64,000 nt of DNA. It comes from Mesorhizobium sp. B2-3-4 (GTDB lineage Bacteria; Pseudomonadota; Alphaproteobacteria; Rhizobiales; Rhizobiaceae). The notes beneath the pieces are model-generated. The model did no database searches. It saw only the letters and a list, made by a program, of their open reading frames with translations, and was not told the origin of the DNA. Numbering within the stretch: position 1 is the stretch's first letter; each line of letters begins with the position of its first letter. The translations under genes and the position numbers were made by a program. Shown in pieces: positions 30,289 through 38,541 of this stretch. The stretch covers positions 228,416 through 292,415 of the forward strand of contig NZ_VFVY01000006.1 of NCBI RefSeq assembly GCF_006442315.1, given 5' to 3'.

Positions 30289-32958
30289 ATGTCCGGCTTT
30301 TCCGAAGACATGCCCTTTTTCGACGAACCCAATGCGCGGCCCACGGCCCCGTCGGGCATTGCCGCGCGCGCCATGGCTGCCCGCGGCGGCCAGAACAATG
30401 CGCCCGACTATCTCAGGGGCCTGAACCCCGAGCAGCGGCTGGCGGTGGAAACCACGGAGGGCCCGGTTCTGGTGCTCGCCGGCGCCGGTACCGGCAAGAC
30501 ACGCGTGCTGACCACCCGCATCGCCCATATCCTGGCCACAGGCAGGGCTTTCCCATCGCAGATTCTCGCCGTGACCTTCACCAACAAGGCGGCGCGCGAG
30601 ATGAAGCACCGCATCGGCACGCTGATCGGCGAAGGCAATGTCGAAGGCATGCCGTGGCTCGGCACCTTCCACTCGATCGGCGTGAAGCTGCTGCGCCGTC
30701 ACGCCGAGCTTGCCGGCCTGAGATCCGACTTCACCATTCTCGACACCGACGACGTCGTGCGGCTGATCAAGCAGCTGATCCAGGCCGAGGGTCTCGACGA
30801 CAAGCGCTGGCCCGCCAAACAGTTCGCCCAGATGATCGACGGCTGGAAGAACAAGGGCCAGGGCCCGGCCGATATCGCCGAGGGCGATGCGCGCGCCTTC
30901 GCCAACGGCAAGGGCCGCGAGCTCTACAAGGCCTACCAGGAGCGGCTGCAGACGCTCAACGCCTGCGATTTCGGCGACCTGCTCTATCACCCGATCCGCA
31001 TCTTCCGCGCCAATCCCGACGTGCTGAAGGACTATCACCGGCGCTTCAAATACATACTCGTCGACGAGTACCAAGACACCAACACCGCGCAATACATGTG
31101 GCTGCGGCTCTTGGCGCAAAGGCCGGATGCCGGGCGATCGTCATACACTTCGACCGATCTGCGAACGGCCGAAGGCCGCAAGCCCGACCGGGCGTCCGAG
31201 CCTTTGCGAGGCCCTCGCGGAGGGCCCGCGCCGGCAGGCGCGGAACAGCCCGTGAGCGAAAACAAAGTCAACATCTGCTGTGTCGGCGACGACGACCAGT
31301 CGATCTATGGCTGGCGCGGCGCCGAGGTCGACAACATCCTGCGCTTCGACAAGGATTTTCCCGGCGCCACCATCATCCGGCTGGAGCGCAACTACCGCTC
31401 GACCGCCCACATCCTTGGCGCCGCGTCCCATCTCATCGCCCACAATGAGGGCCGTTTCGGCAAGACGCTGTTCACCGACCGCAACGATCCCGAGGACGGC
31501 AAGGTGAACGTCCACGCCGCATGGGATTCCGAGGAGGAAGCCCGCGCCATAGGCGAGACCATCGAAGCCTACCAGCGCGACAAGCACAATCTCAACGACA
31601 TGGCGATCCTGGTGCGCGCGTCCTTCCAGATGCGCGCCTTCGAGGACCGGTTCATCACGCTCGGCCTCAACTACCGCGTCATCGGCGGCCCGCGCTTCTA
31701 CGAGCGCATGGAAATCCGCGACGCGCTGGCCTTCTTCCGCGTCGTCGCCAACGGCACCGACGATCTCGCCTTCGAGCGCATCGTCAATGTGCCCAAGCGC
31801 GGCCTCGGCGAAGCCACCATCCGCCAGATCCACGACACGGCGCGCGGGCTTCGCATCCCGATGCTGGAGGCGGCGGCAACGCTGGCCGAGAGCGACGAGC
31901 TGAAGCCGAAACCGCGCGCGGCGCTGCGCGAGGTCGCGGCCAATTTCGAGCGCTGGCAGAAGGCGCTGGAAAACACCCCACACACCGAACTCGCCGAGAC
32001 CATTCTCGAAGAGAGCGGCTACACCGACATGTGGAAGAACGACCGTTCGGCGGAAGCGCCCGGCCGGCTGGAGAACCTCAAGGAACTGGTCCGCTCCATG
32101 GAGGAGTACGAATCGCTCCGCTCCTTCCTCGAACATGTCGCGCTGGTCATGGACGCCGAGCAGAATGCCGGTCTCGACGCCGTCTCCATCATGACGCTGC
32201 ATTCGGCCAAGGGGCTCGAATTCGACACCGTCTTCCTGCCCGGCTGGGAGGAAGGCCTCTTTCCCCACCAGCGCGCGCTCGATGAAGGCGGTCGCTCCGG
32301 GCTGGAGGAAGAGCGCCGCCTCGCCTATGTCGGCCTGACACGGGCCAAGAAGAACCTGCACCTCTGGTTCGTCTCAAACCGCCTCATCCACGGTCTCTGG
32401 CAATCGACCATCCCGTCGCGCTTCCTCGATGAACTGCCGGAAGCCCATGTCGAAATCGCCGAGGCCGGCAATTCCTATGGCGGCTACGGCAATCCCTATG
32501 GCGGCGGCTCCTTCGCCTCCGGCCGCGGCGGCCAGGGCGCGGGACGGCAGAACCCCTACGGCGCCTCGCGCTTCGACAATGTCGGCGCGGAAAAATCCGG
32601 TGCTTTCGCCAACACCTATTCGACGCCGGGCTGGCAGCGCGCGCAGGCCAACCGCACCGAGGCGACCGACCGCAACTGGGGCACGCGCTCCGGCCATCAG
32701 GTCGAGCGCATCGGCTATGGCGAGACGGATTCCGGCTACGGAGCCGGCCGCACCAGCGTGAAAGGCCGCACCATCGAAGGCGAACTGGTCGCCAAATCCG
32801 TCGCCGACAAGCCCTCCGCCTTCAGCGTCGGCGACCGCGTCTTCCACCAGAAATTTGGCAACGGCAACATATCAGCCATCGAAGGCAACAAGCTGACCAT
32901 CGACTTCGACAAGGCCGGCCAGAAACGCGTACTGGACGGGTTTGTTAGCGGGGTGTGA
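30289..32958 (+). CDS. ATP-dependent DNA helicase UvrD/PcrA with a hairpin-rich insertion
   Basis: An 889-residue superfamily-1A 3'-5' helicase for repair and replication restart. Walker A AGAGTGKT is at 64-71, Walker B DEYQDTN at 259-265, motif III VGDDDQSIYGWRGA about 330-343, and the late motifs include VGLTRAKKNLHLWF. The C-terminus is Gly/Tyr-rich and ends VFHQKFGNGNISAIEGNKL like other alphaproteobacterial PcrA. Between motif II and motif III (residues ~279-323) there is an extra ~45-residue Pro/Gly/Arg-rich segment not expected in the family; it is in frame and its DNA forms several hairpins (separate entry). Whether it is tolerated or spliced is unknown. Confidence 0.92.
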   Translation: MSGFSEDMPFFDEPNARPTAPSGIAARAMAARGGQNNAPDYLRGLNPEQRLAVETTEGPVLVLAGAGTGKTRVLTTRIAHILATGRAFPSQILAVTFTNKAAREMKHRIGTLIGEGNVEGMPWLGTFHSIGVKLLRRHAELAGLRSDFTILDTDDVVRLIKQLIQAEGLDDKRWPAKQFAQMIDGWKNKGQGPADIAEGDARAFANGKGRELYKAYQERLQTLNACDFGDLLYHPIRIFRANPDVLKDYHRRFKYILVDEYQDTNTAQYMWLRLLAQRPDAGRSSYTSTDLRTAEGRKPDRASEPLRGPRGGPAPAGAEQPVSENKVNICCVGDDDQSIYGWRGAEVDNILRFDKDFPGATIIRLERNYRSTAHILGAASHLIAHNEGRFGKTLFTDRNDPEDGKVNVHAAWDSEEEARAIGETIEAYQRDKHNLNDMAILVRASFQMRAFEDRFITLGLNYRVIGGPRFYERMEIRDALAFFRVVANGTDDLAFERIVNVPKRGLGEATIRQIHDTARGLRIPMLEAAATLAESDELKPKPRAALREVAANFERWQKALENTPHTELAETILEESGYTDMWKNDRSAEAPGRLENLKELVRSMEEYESLRSFLEHVALVMDAEQNAGLDAVSIMTLHSAKGLEFDTVFLPGWEEGLFPHQRALDEGGRSGLEEERRLAYVGLTRAKKNLHLWFVSNRLIHGLWQSTIPSRFLDELPEAHVEIAEAGNSYGGYGNPYGGGSFASGRGGQGAGRQNPYGASRFDNVGAEKSGAFANTYSTPGWQRAQANRTEATDRNWGTRSGHQVERIGYGETDSGYGAGRTSVKGRTIEGELVAKSVADKPSAFSVGDRVFHQKFGNGNISAIEGNKLTIDFDKAGQKRVLDGFVSGV
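31120..31260. repeat. In-frame hairpin cluster inside uvrD/pcrA
   Basis: Four adjacent perfect small inverted repeats lie within this coding stretch: CGGCC-GAA-GGCCG (31166-31178), GCCCG-AC-CGGGC (31182-31193), GGCCCTC-GCG-GAGGGCC (31210-31226) and CGCGCC-GGCA-GGCGCG (31227-31242). They encode a low-complexity segment rich in Pro, Gly, Arg and Ala inserted between helicase motifs II and III. The segment keeps the frame. Size, density of palindromes and in-frame position recall the small palindromic elements found inside Rickettsia genes, but no homology is claimed. Confidence 0.65.
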
Positions 32959-32991
32959 GTTTCTGCTTGGCTGGAAAGCTGGCGAACCGCC

Positions 32992-33306
32992 TCAATCCAC
33001 CTTCTTCTCGCCCCGCTCGCCGGCCTTCACGATATCTCCCGTCGTGAACAGGATTTCCTTCAGTTCCGTGCGCCAGTCGGCCTTCTGGCGCAGCAGGAAT
33101 TCGAGGTCCATGCCGAAATGCTTGAACTCCTCGCTCTGCGCATTCTTCATGATAGCCTTGGCCTGCGGGTCCTTTTCAACCGACATGCGCTGTTCGTACC
33201 AGCTTATCGCTTCCGCCTCCTCGATAAGCGAGGTGATCATGCGGGCGAAGGTCCGCACCTTCTGCGACAGTTCTTCAGGCGGCTCGTGATACTGGTCGAA
33301 ACCCAT
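32992..33306 (-). CDS. Encapsulated-ferritin-like (EncFtn-type) protein
   Basis: A 104-residue, two-helix ferritin-like protein. The iron-ligand pattern E32 (in EEAEAISWYEQR) plus E60 and H63 (SEEFKHF) has the same spacing as the E32/E62/H65 ferroxidase ligands of Rhodospirillum rubrum EncFtn. WYEQR is preceded by a helix as in that protein, and LFTTGDIV follows as LFTEGPIT does there. Such proteins form annular decamers with a ferroxidase site at the dimer interface. There is no C-terminal cargo-loading peptide (the end is GEKKVD) and no encapsulin gene in the window. GGAGG lies 5 bases before the ATG at 33306. Confidence 0.72.
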   Translation of the reverse strand: MGFDQYHEPPEELSQKVRTFARMITSLIEEAEAISWYEQRMSVEKDPQAKAIMKNAQSEEFKHFGMDLEFLLRQKADWRTELKEILFTTGDIVKAGERGEKKVD

Positions 33307-33359
33307 GTCGTCCTCCGTGGTTATTCCCATGAATGCCTGGGAATGCCGCCGGTTCCGCC

Positions 33360-34124
33360 TCATCGCTGCAATTCCGCCAATGCCCTTTCCAGCGGCGCCG
33401 CCGAAATCTGGATGGGTCCGGAGAACGCCACATCCATGTCCAGGATCAGGTAGATCGCCCCGGCAATCAGCGCGGCCGACACCATAAGGGTTCCGGCGGT
33501 GATTGTGTTCTTCGGTGCCCTGAACCCGAAACTGGCGAAGATCAGCGCCAGCCAGGTAACCAGCATGGCGATCAGCGGCCAGGGAATCGTGCCTTCCGAC
33601 TGCTCGACCAGGACCCAGCGCAGTTCCAGCACCTTCTGCAGGCGCTGGCGTCCGTCCTGCAAAAGGGAACCGTGTAGAGCGTCGGGAGCGGTCAGGCCAT
33701 TCAGCCGCACGCCAATCTCCGTCAGCAAGCGTTCGGAAAGCTGATTGGCGGCGATGGTCGTTTCGCTGTTTTGTGACGAGGTGTCCACCACCCGCTGCAC
33801 ATAGGCGACCAACGGTTGGCGCACCGCGTCGGTCTGCGGGCCATACTGGCGCAAGGTCCTGTCGAGCAGGATCAGCTCCGTCGCATAGGCGTGCACGTTG
33901 TGGTCGATCGATTCGAAGGTGTTCTTGGCCGAGTTGATCATCAGGCCGAGTATCAGCGAGGTCATGACCCCGAACAGATTGGCGGCGAGCCGAACCACCG
34001 TGTTCGTGTCGTCATCACGATGCCTGGCCGGCAATCTCGGCCAGATCGTCATGCTGGCGAACGCCGACGCCGCCAGGCACAGGAAAATCACCAATGCGAT
34101 CAAGGCTTCGCGCATGAACCGCAT
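33360..34124 (-). CDS. DUF4239 family membrane protein
   Basis: A 254-residue protein with an N-terminal membrane helix (ALIALVIFLCLAASAFASM), an early hydrophobic segment (about 45-62, RLAANLFGVMTSLILGLMI) and a C-terminal pair (WPLIAMLVTWLALIFASFGF, TAGTLMVSAALIAGAIYLIL). The middle is a cytoplasmic or periplasmic helical domain with LDRTLRQYGPQTDAVRQPL, typical of DUF4239 (bestrophin-like membrane proteins). The function is unknown. ATG 34124 is the most likely start; one three codons later is also possible. It is divergent from the sensor kinase. Confidence 0.78.
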   Translation of the reverse strand: MRFMREALIALVIFLCLAASAFASMTIWPRLPARHRDDDTNTVVRLAANLFGVMTSLILGLMINSAKNTFESIDHNVHAYATELILLDRTLRQYGPQTDAVRQPLVAYVQRVVDTSSQNSETTIAANQLSERLLTEIGVRLNGLTAPDALHGSLLQDGRQRLQKVLELRWVLVEQSEGTIPWPLIAMLVTWLALIFASFGFRAPKNTITAGTLMVSAALIAGAIYLILDMDVAFSGPIQISAAPLERALAELQR

Positions 34125-34293
34125 TTCTGCACGGGACGCACCAATTGCCAATGCCAGGGCGACCCGTCGAAGGCGAAAGTCGAGCGTATTCGTCGTTTCG
34201 ATGCGATATGGCAGCGCCTTGCCGGGCCAAAAGGTGGCACGGTAGTGTCCTCTTGTCTGCAAACAGGGCAATTTGATCAGCAAGGAGATCGGC

Positions 34294-35364
34294 ATGTCTG
34301 GAAGATCATCCTTGCCGCTCCTCTGGCGCCGGCCGCTGCTGCCGGCCCTGCTTGTGCTGCTGGCGGCGGCGATCTTCCTCGCCGATACGATCACCAATCT
34401 GGAGATCGCCGTCGCGGTCTTCTATGTCGCCATTGTCCTGATCGCGGTCCGCTATCTCGACCAGCGCGGCGTGGCGATGGTCGCGGCGGCCTGCATGGCG
34501 CTGACCGTGCTGAGTTTCTTCCTCACGCGGGCAGGTTCGGTACCGGCAGGCGTGATCAACTGCGCCATCAGCCTGGTGGCGATCGCCGTCACCGCCTATC
34601 TGGCGCTGCGCACCGCCGCCGCCGAGGCTTCCGCGCGCGAGGCGCAGGCACAGCTCGCCCACATCACGCGGGTGACGATGCTGGGCGAGTTGACGGCCTC
34701 GATCGCCCACGAACTCAACCAGCCGCTGGCGGCGATCGTGTTGAACGGCAACGCCGCCCGGCGCTGGCTGGCGGCCGGCAATCCGGATGAGGCCGGCAAG
34801 GCAGCCGAGCGCATCGTCAGAGATGCCGAACGCGCCAGCGAGCTGATCAAGCGCCTGCGCGGCCTGACCCGAAAGGCGGCCGGCAAGGCCGTCTGGCTGG
34901 ATGCCGATCAGCTGATAGCAGAGACGCTGACCCTGGTGGAGAACGAGGCCGGCAGAAGCCATGTCTCCTTGCGCACAGAACTCGCCGGCAAGCTGCCTCG
35001 AGCCGAGGCCGACCCGGTACAGATCCAGCAGGTCATCCTCAACCTCATCCTCAACGCGATCGAGGCGGTGAGCGGAGAGCAAGAGCGCGACGTGACAATC
35101 GTGACCAGTGCCGGCAAGCCCGGCGAGATCGTGATCGAAGTCCGCGATTCCGGCCGTGGCCTGAGCGGCGTCCAGCTCGACCATGTCTTCGACGCCTTCT
35201 ACACCACCAAGCCCGAGGGGCTGGGCATGGGGCTTGCCATCAGCCGCTCGATCGTCGAAAGCCATGGCGGACGCATCTGGGTACAGCCGGCAATGCCGCG
35301 CGGTGCCGCATTCTTCTTTTCGCTGCCGGCAGGCAGGACAGGATCGCGCGGGTCGAACCGATGA
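34294..35364 (+). CDS. Membrane sensor histidine kinase (FixL/NtrB-like HPK4)
   Basis: A 356-residue inner-membrane sensor kinase. About four hydrophobic helices occupy residues 16-105 with very short loops, so sensing is probably membrane-embedded. Then comes the H-box MLGELTASIAHELNQPLAAI (phospho-histidine in AHELNQ) and an ATPase domain with QQVILNLILNAIEAV, DSGRGL and GLGMGLAISRSIVESHGG. The ATG at 34294 has AAGGAGATCGGC in front. It overlaps the response-regulator start by 4 bases. The signal is unknown. Confidence 0.9.
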   Translation: MSGRSSLPLLWRRPLLPALLVLLAAAIFLADTITNLEIAVAVFYVAIVLIAVRYLDQRGVAMVAAACMALTVLSFFLTRAGSVPAGVINCAISLVAIAVTAYLALRTAAAEASAREAQAQLAHITRVTMLGELTASIAHELNQPLAAIVLNGNAARRWLAAGNPDEAGKAAERIVRDAERASELIKRLRGLTRKAAGKAVWLDADQLIAETLTLVENEAGRSHVSLRTELAGKLPRAEADPVQIQQVILNLILNAIEAVSGEQERDVTIVTSAGKPGEIVIEVRDSGRGLSGVQLDHVFDAFYTTKPEGLGMGLAISRSIVESHGGRIWVQPAMPRGAAFFFSLPAGRTGSRGSNR

Positions 35365-36017
35365 AGCAAGCCAGCGGATCGGAAACGAGCAAACCGGAAC
35401 AGATCGTTTTCGTCATCGACGACGATCCCGCCATGCGCGAGGCGCTCGACAGCCTGCTGCGCTCGGTCGGGCTGGATATCAGCTGCTTCGGTTCGGTCGC
35501 CGAATTCCTGGGGGCGCCACGGCCGGACATCCCCTCCTGCCTTGTGCTGGACGTGCGCCTGCCCGGCAAAAGCGGCATGGACTTCCACAAAGAGCTTGCC
35601 CACTCCGACACCCCCCTCCCCGTCATCATCATGACCGGACATGGCGACATCGCCATGTCCGTGCAGGCGATGAAGACCGGCGCCGTCGATTTCCTGCCAA
35701 AGCCGTTCCGCGAGCAGGATCTGCTCGACGCCATCGCCGCCGCCCTGGACAAGGACCGGCTGCGGCGAAGCCATGCGGCCGAGCTCGATATTCTGCGCGC
35801 GCGCCTGGCGACGCTGAGCGAGGGCGAACGCGGCGTCGTTGCGCTGGTCGTGCAGGGACGCCTCAACAAGCAGATCGCCGGCGACCTCGGCGTCAGCGAG
35901 ATTACCGTCAAGGTCCGCCGTGCGCGGGCGATGCGCAAGATGCAGGCCGGGTCGCTTGCCGAGCTCGTGAAAATGATCGACCGGCTCGGCATCGAGCAAT
36001 CGGATCACGATCGCTAA
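35361..36017 (+). CDS. FixJ/NarL-type response regulator with LuxR helix-turn-helix
   Basis: A 218-residue regulator. The receiver has acidic residues D20-D22 (IDDDPAM), phospho-acceptor D64 in LVLDVRLPGKSG and lysine in FLPKPFRE; the C-terminal LuxR-type HTH reads LSEGERGVVALVVQGRLNKQIAGDLGVSEITVKVRRARAMRKM. It is coupled to the sensor kinase (ATGA). The only nearby downstream targets are a small gene and an ABC transporter, which might be regulated by it. The spacer after it contains an ATATG...CATAT motif (about 36072-36095). Confidence 0.93.
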   Translation: MKQASGSETSKPEQIVFVIDDDPAMREALDSLLRSVGLDISCFGSVAEFLGAPRPDIPSCLVLDVRLPGKSGMDFHKELAHSDTPLPVIIMTGHGDIAMSVQAMKTGAVDFLPKPFREQDLLDAIAAALDKDRLRRSHAAELDILRARLATLSEGERGVVALVVQGRLNKQIAGDLGVSEITVKVRRARAMRKMQAGSLAELVKMIDRLGIEQSDHDR

Positions 36018-36360
36018 GCCGTTATTTCCAAATCGATTTTCGGCGCACCGCTTCACCTGCAAGCGCCTGCCATATGCCTGGGTATCGGGCCATATACTTA
36101 AGATTCGGCGGCCCGCGTTGACACGCTGTGAGCAGCGGGCGTAAGGCGGCCTGGCTTCGGTTGAGCGGAGCATCAACTCGAGATCGAACAGGTTATGGAC
36201 AGCTATCCCAGTCGCTGTCCGGATCAAGCCCCAGGCACGGTCCGGACACTGGCCCCGTCAACAAATCTGGTTTCCGGCATGTGGCGCCGGTCGGGCCTGG
36301 GCATGGCATAACCCGCCTTCGGCTCGCCTTGCCGTCCCGCCGGACCGCAAGAGGTGAGCC
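36018..36360. other. 343-base intergenic region after the FixJ-type regulator
   Basis: No convincing gene is visible. It contains GCCATAT twice (about 36070 and 36089), and the stretch ATATG...CATAT between them is an imperfect dyad that could be a binding site of the adjacent regulator. The rest is GC-rich without clear features. Confidence 0.5.
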
Positions 36361-36612
36361 ATGAACACCAATGTCATTCCCTTCCGCACGCGCCCGGTCG
36401 CGCGCTCTGCCTCTGGCACGCGGTCGTCCGTCGACACAGGCCGGGGTCTGGCCGGCAAGGCGGGCTTCACCACGCCGCCCACCCGGCTCATCTGCACCTG
36501 GCGGCGCGGCCCTGTGAGCGGCCGGCTGGAAGCCCGCTGGTCGCGGGAACAGAAACCCGTTTCCGAAGAGGGCGTCAGTTGTCGCAAGGCTCTCGGGCGG
36601 CACGCTGCGTGA
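36361..36612 (+). CDS. Small hypothetical protein (83 aa)
   Basis: MNTNVIPFRTRPVARSASGT... is an Arg/Ser/Thr/Gly-rich protein with the segment LICTWRRGPVSGRLEARWS, which I have only a vague memory of seeing in rhizobial hypothetical proteins. AAGAGGTGAGCC precedes the ATG at good spacing. There is no membrane helix or signal peptide. The composition is compatible with disorder. It lies between the two-component system and an ABC transporter. The identification is weak, but the ribosome-binding site argues for translation. Confidence 0.5.
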   Translation: MNTNVIPFRTRPVARSASGTRSSVDTGRGLAGKAGFTTPPTRLICTWRRGPVSGRLEARWSREQKPVSEEGVSCRKALGRHAA

Positions 36613-36765
36613 GTGCCCGTTCGGCACCGATCAAATCCCGACGCTGACCCCCGAACTCCCGCGCTCCGCGCGACCGCCTCCCGGCGGTGCCCTTTCGTGT
36701 GTTCCCAATCATCCGGGCTTTCTCCCAAGCCAAATCGCAATCGGCCCATCATCCGGAGGCCAGCC

Positions 36766-38518
36766 ATGATCTTCCTGCCCCACAACCGCAATTCGCTGAG
36801 CGAGGCCGCGGCGCTCGCGCGCGGACGCATCGCGCCCAATGTCTACGACACCATCGCCTTCGCCATGCTGGTGGCCTTGCTGGTCCTGCTCGCGCATGGC
36901 GCCGCCGGCATGCGCGCGCCGAGCGCCCTGCTGACCAGCACGCCGGTTACGCTCGATCTCGCCAACCTGCCGGACTATGCGCTGCGCACTACGCTGCGCA
37001 TGTTCGCAGCCATCATCGTGTCGCTGATCTTCACCTTCACCGTGGCGACGCTGGCCGCCAAGAGCCGGCGGGCCGAAATGGTGATCATCCCCGCGCTCGA
37101 CATCCTGCAGTCGGTGCCGGTGCTGGGCTTCCTCACCTTCACCGTCACCTTCTTCATGGGCCTGTTCCCCGGCAGCCAGCTCGGTGCCGAATGCGCGGCG
37201 ATCTTCGCCATTTTCACCAGCCAGGCCTGGAACATGGCGTTCTCCTTCTACCAGTCGCTGCGCACCGTGCCGGGCGACCTCGACGAGGTCAGCCGTGGCT
37301 TCGGCCTCACGGCCTGGCAGCGCTTCTGGCGGCTGGAAGCGCCCTTCGCGGCACCCGGCCTGGTCTGGAACACCATGATGTCGATGTCGGGCGGCTGGTT
37401 CTTCGTCGTCGCCTCCGAAGCCATCACCGTCGGCAACACCACCGTGCAGCTGCCCGGCATCGGTTCCTGGCTGGCGCTTGCCATCGACAGGCAGGATTTC
37501 GCGGCCGTCGCCTGGGCGGTGCTCGCCATGGCGATCCTCATCCTGCTCTACGACCAGTTGCTGTTCCGCCCTGTCGTCGCCTGGGCCGACAAGTTCCGCT
37601 TCGAACAGACCGCCAGCCAGGAAAAGCCTCACTCCTGGGTCTACGACATAGTGCGCCGGGCGCGTCTGCTGCGGACCCTCGGCCTGCCGCTCGGCTGGCT
37701 GTGGCAGCGCGCCATGCTGCTGCGCCTCGGCAAGCGCACCATGCCGGCGGCCACGGTCGCTTCGCAGCGCGTCTCGCGCGTGATCGACATCGCGTGGCTC
37801 GGCCTGGTGCTGCTTGTCGCTCTGGGGCGTCGTCGAGACGGTGTTCTATCTCAGCCAGACGCTGGGCTGGGGCGATGTCGTCGAAGCCTTCAGCGGCGGC
37901 CTTCTGACCTTGGCTCGCGTCATCGTACTGATCGCGGTGGCGAGCGTGATCTGGGTGCCGATCGGCGTCTGGATCGGCCTGCGCCCGGCAGTCGCCGAGC
38001 GTGTGCAGCCGCTGGCGCAGTTCCTCGCCGCCTTCCCCGCCAACGTGCTGTTTCCGTTCGCGGTGATCGCCATCGTCGCCACCGGCGCGAGCCCGAGCAT
38101 CTGGCTGTCGCCGCTGATGGTGCTGGGCACGCAATGGTACATATTGTTCAACGTCATCGCCGGCGCCAGCGCCTTCCCTTCGGATCTCAAGGAAGCCGCT
38201 TCCGTCTTCAGGCTGCGCTCCTGGACATGGTGGCGCAGCGTCATCTTGCCGGGGATTTTCCCCTATTACGTCACCGGCGCGCTGACTGCTTCGGGCGGCT
38301 CGTGGAATGCCTCCATCGTCGCCGAACTGGCAAGCTGGGGCAACACCAAGCTCGAGGCCTTCGGGCTCGGCTCCTACATCGCCAAGGCCACCGAAGCCGG
38401 CGATTTCCCGCGCGTCGTCCTCGGCACCGCCGTGATGTCGCTGTTCGTCACCTTGTTCAACCGCGCGCTGTGGCGCCCCCTCTACGTCTTTGCCGAACGC
38501 CGCATGCGGCTCGACTGA
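36766..38518 (+). pseudogene. ABC transporter permease, two-domain, single frameshift
   Basis: The first ~350 codons from ATG 36766 (GGAGG upstream) encode a binding-protein-dependent permease domain (SQAWNMAFSFYQSLRTVPGDLDEVSRGF is the EAA-type loop). At about 37819-37822 the reading switches to the +1 frame, where SLWGVVETVFYLSQTLGWGDVVEAF continues into a second permease domain with its own EAA loop (LKEAASVFRLRSWTWWRSVILPGIFP), ending at 38518. Either one base was gained or two lost. The un-shifted frame stays open to 39855 and would create a false fusion to the ATPase. Repaired length would be 583-584 residues. The ATPase start is 23 bases downstream. Confidence 0.85.
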
Positions 38519-38541
38519 CCCAAGAATTCAGGAGACTGATC

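Noticed and set aside
31210..31242. Hairpins in uvrD read as a transcription terminator
   Set aside because: They lie within the coding frame with no T run, and strong helicase motifs continue downstream.
37800..37835. Programmed ribosomal frameshift in the permease
   Set aside because: No slippery heptamer or downstream pseudoknot is evident; a simple indel is the simpler reading.
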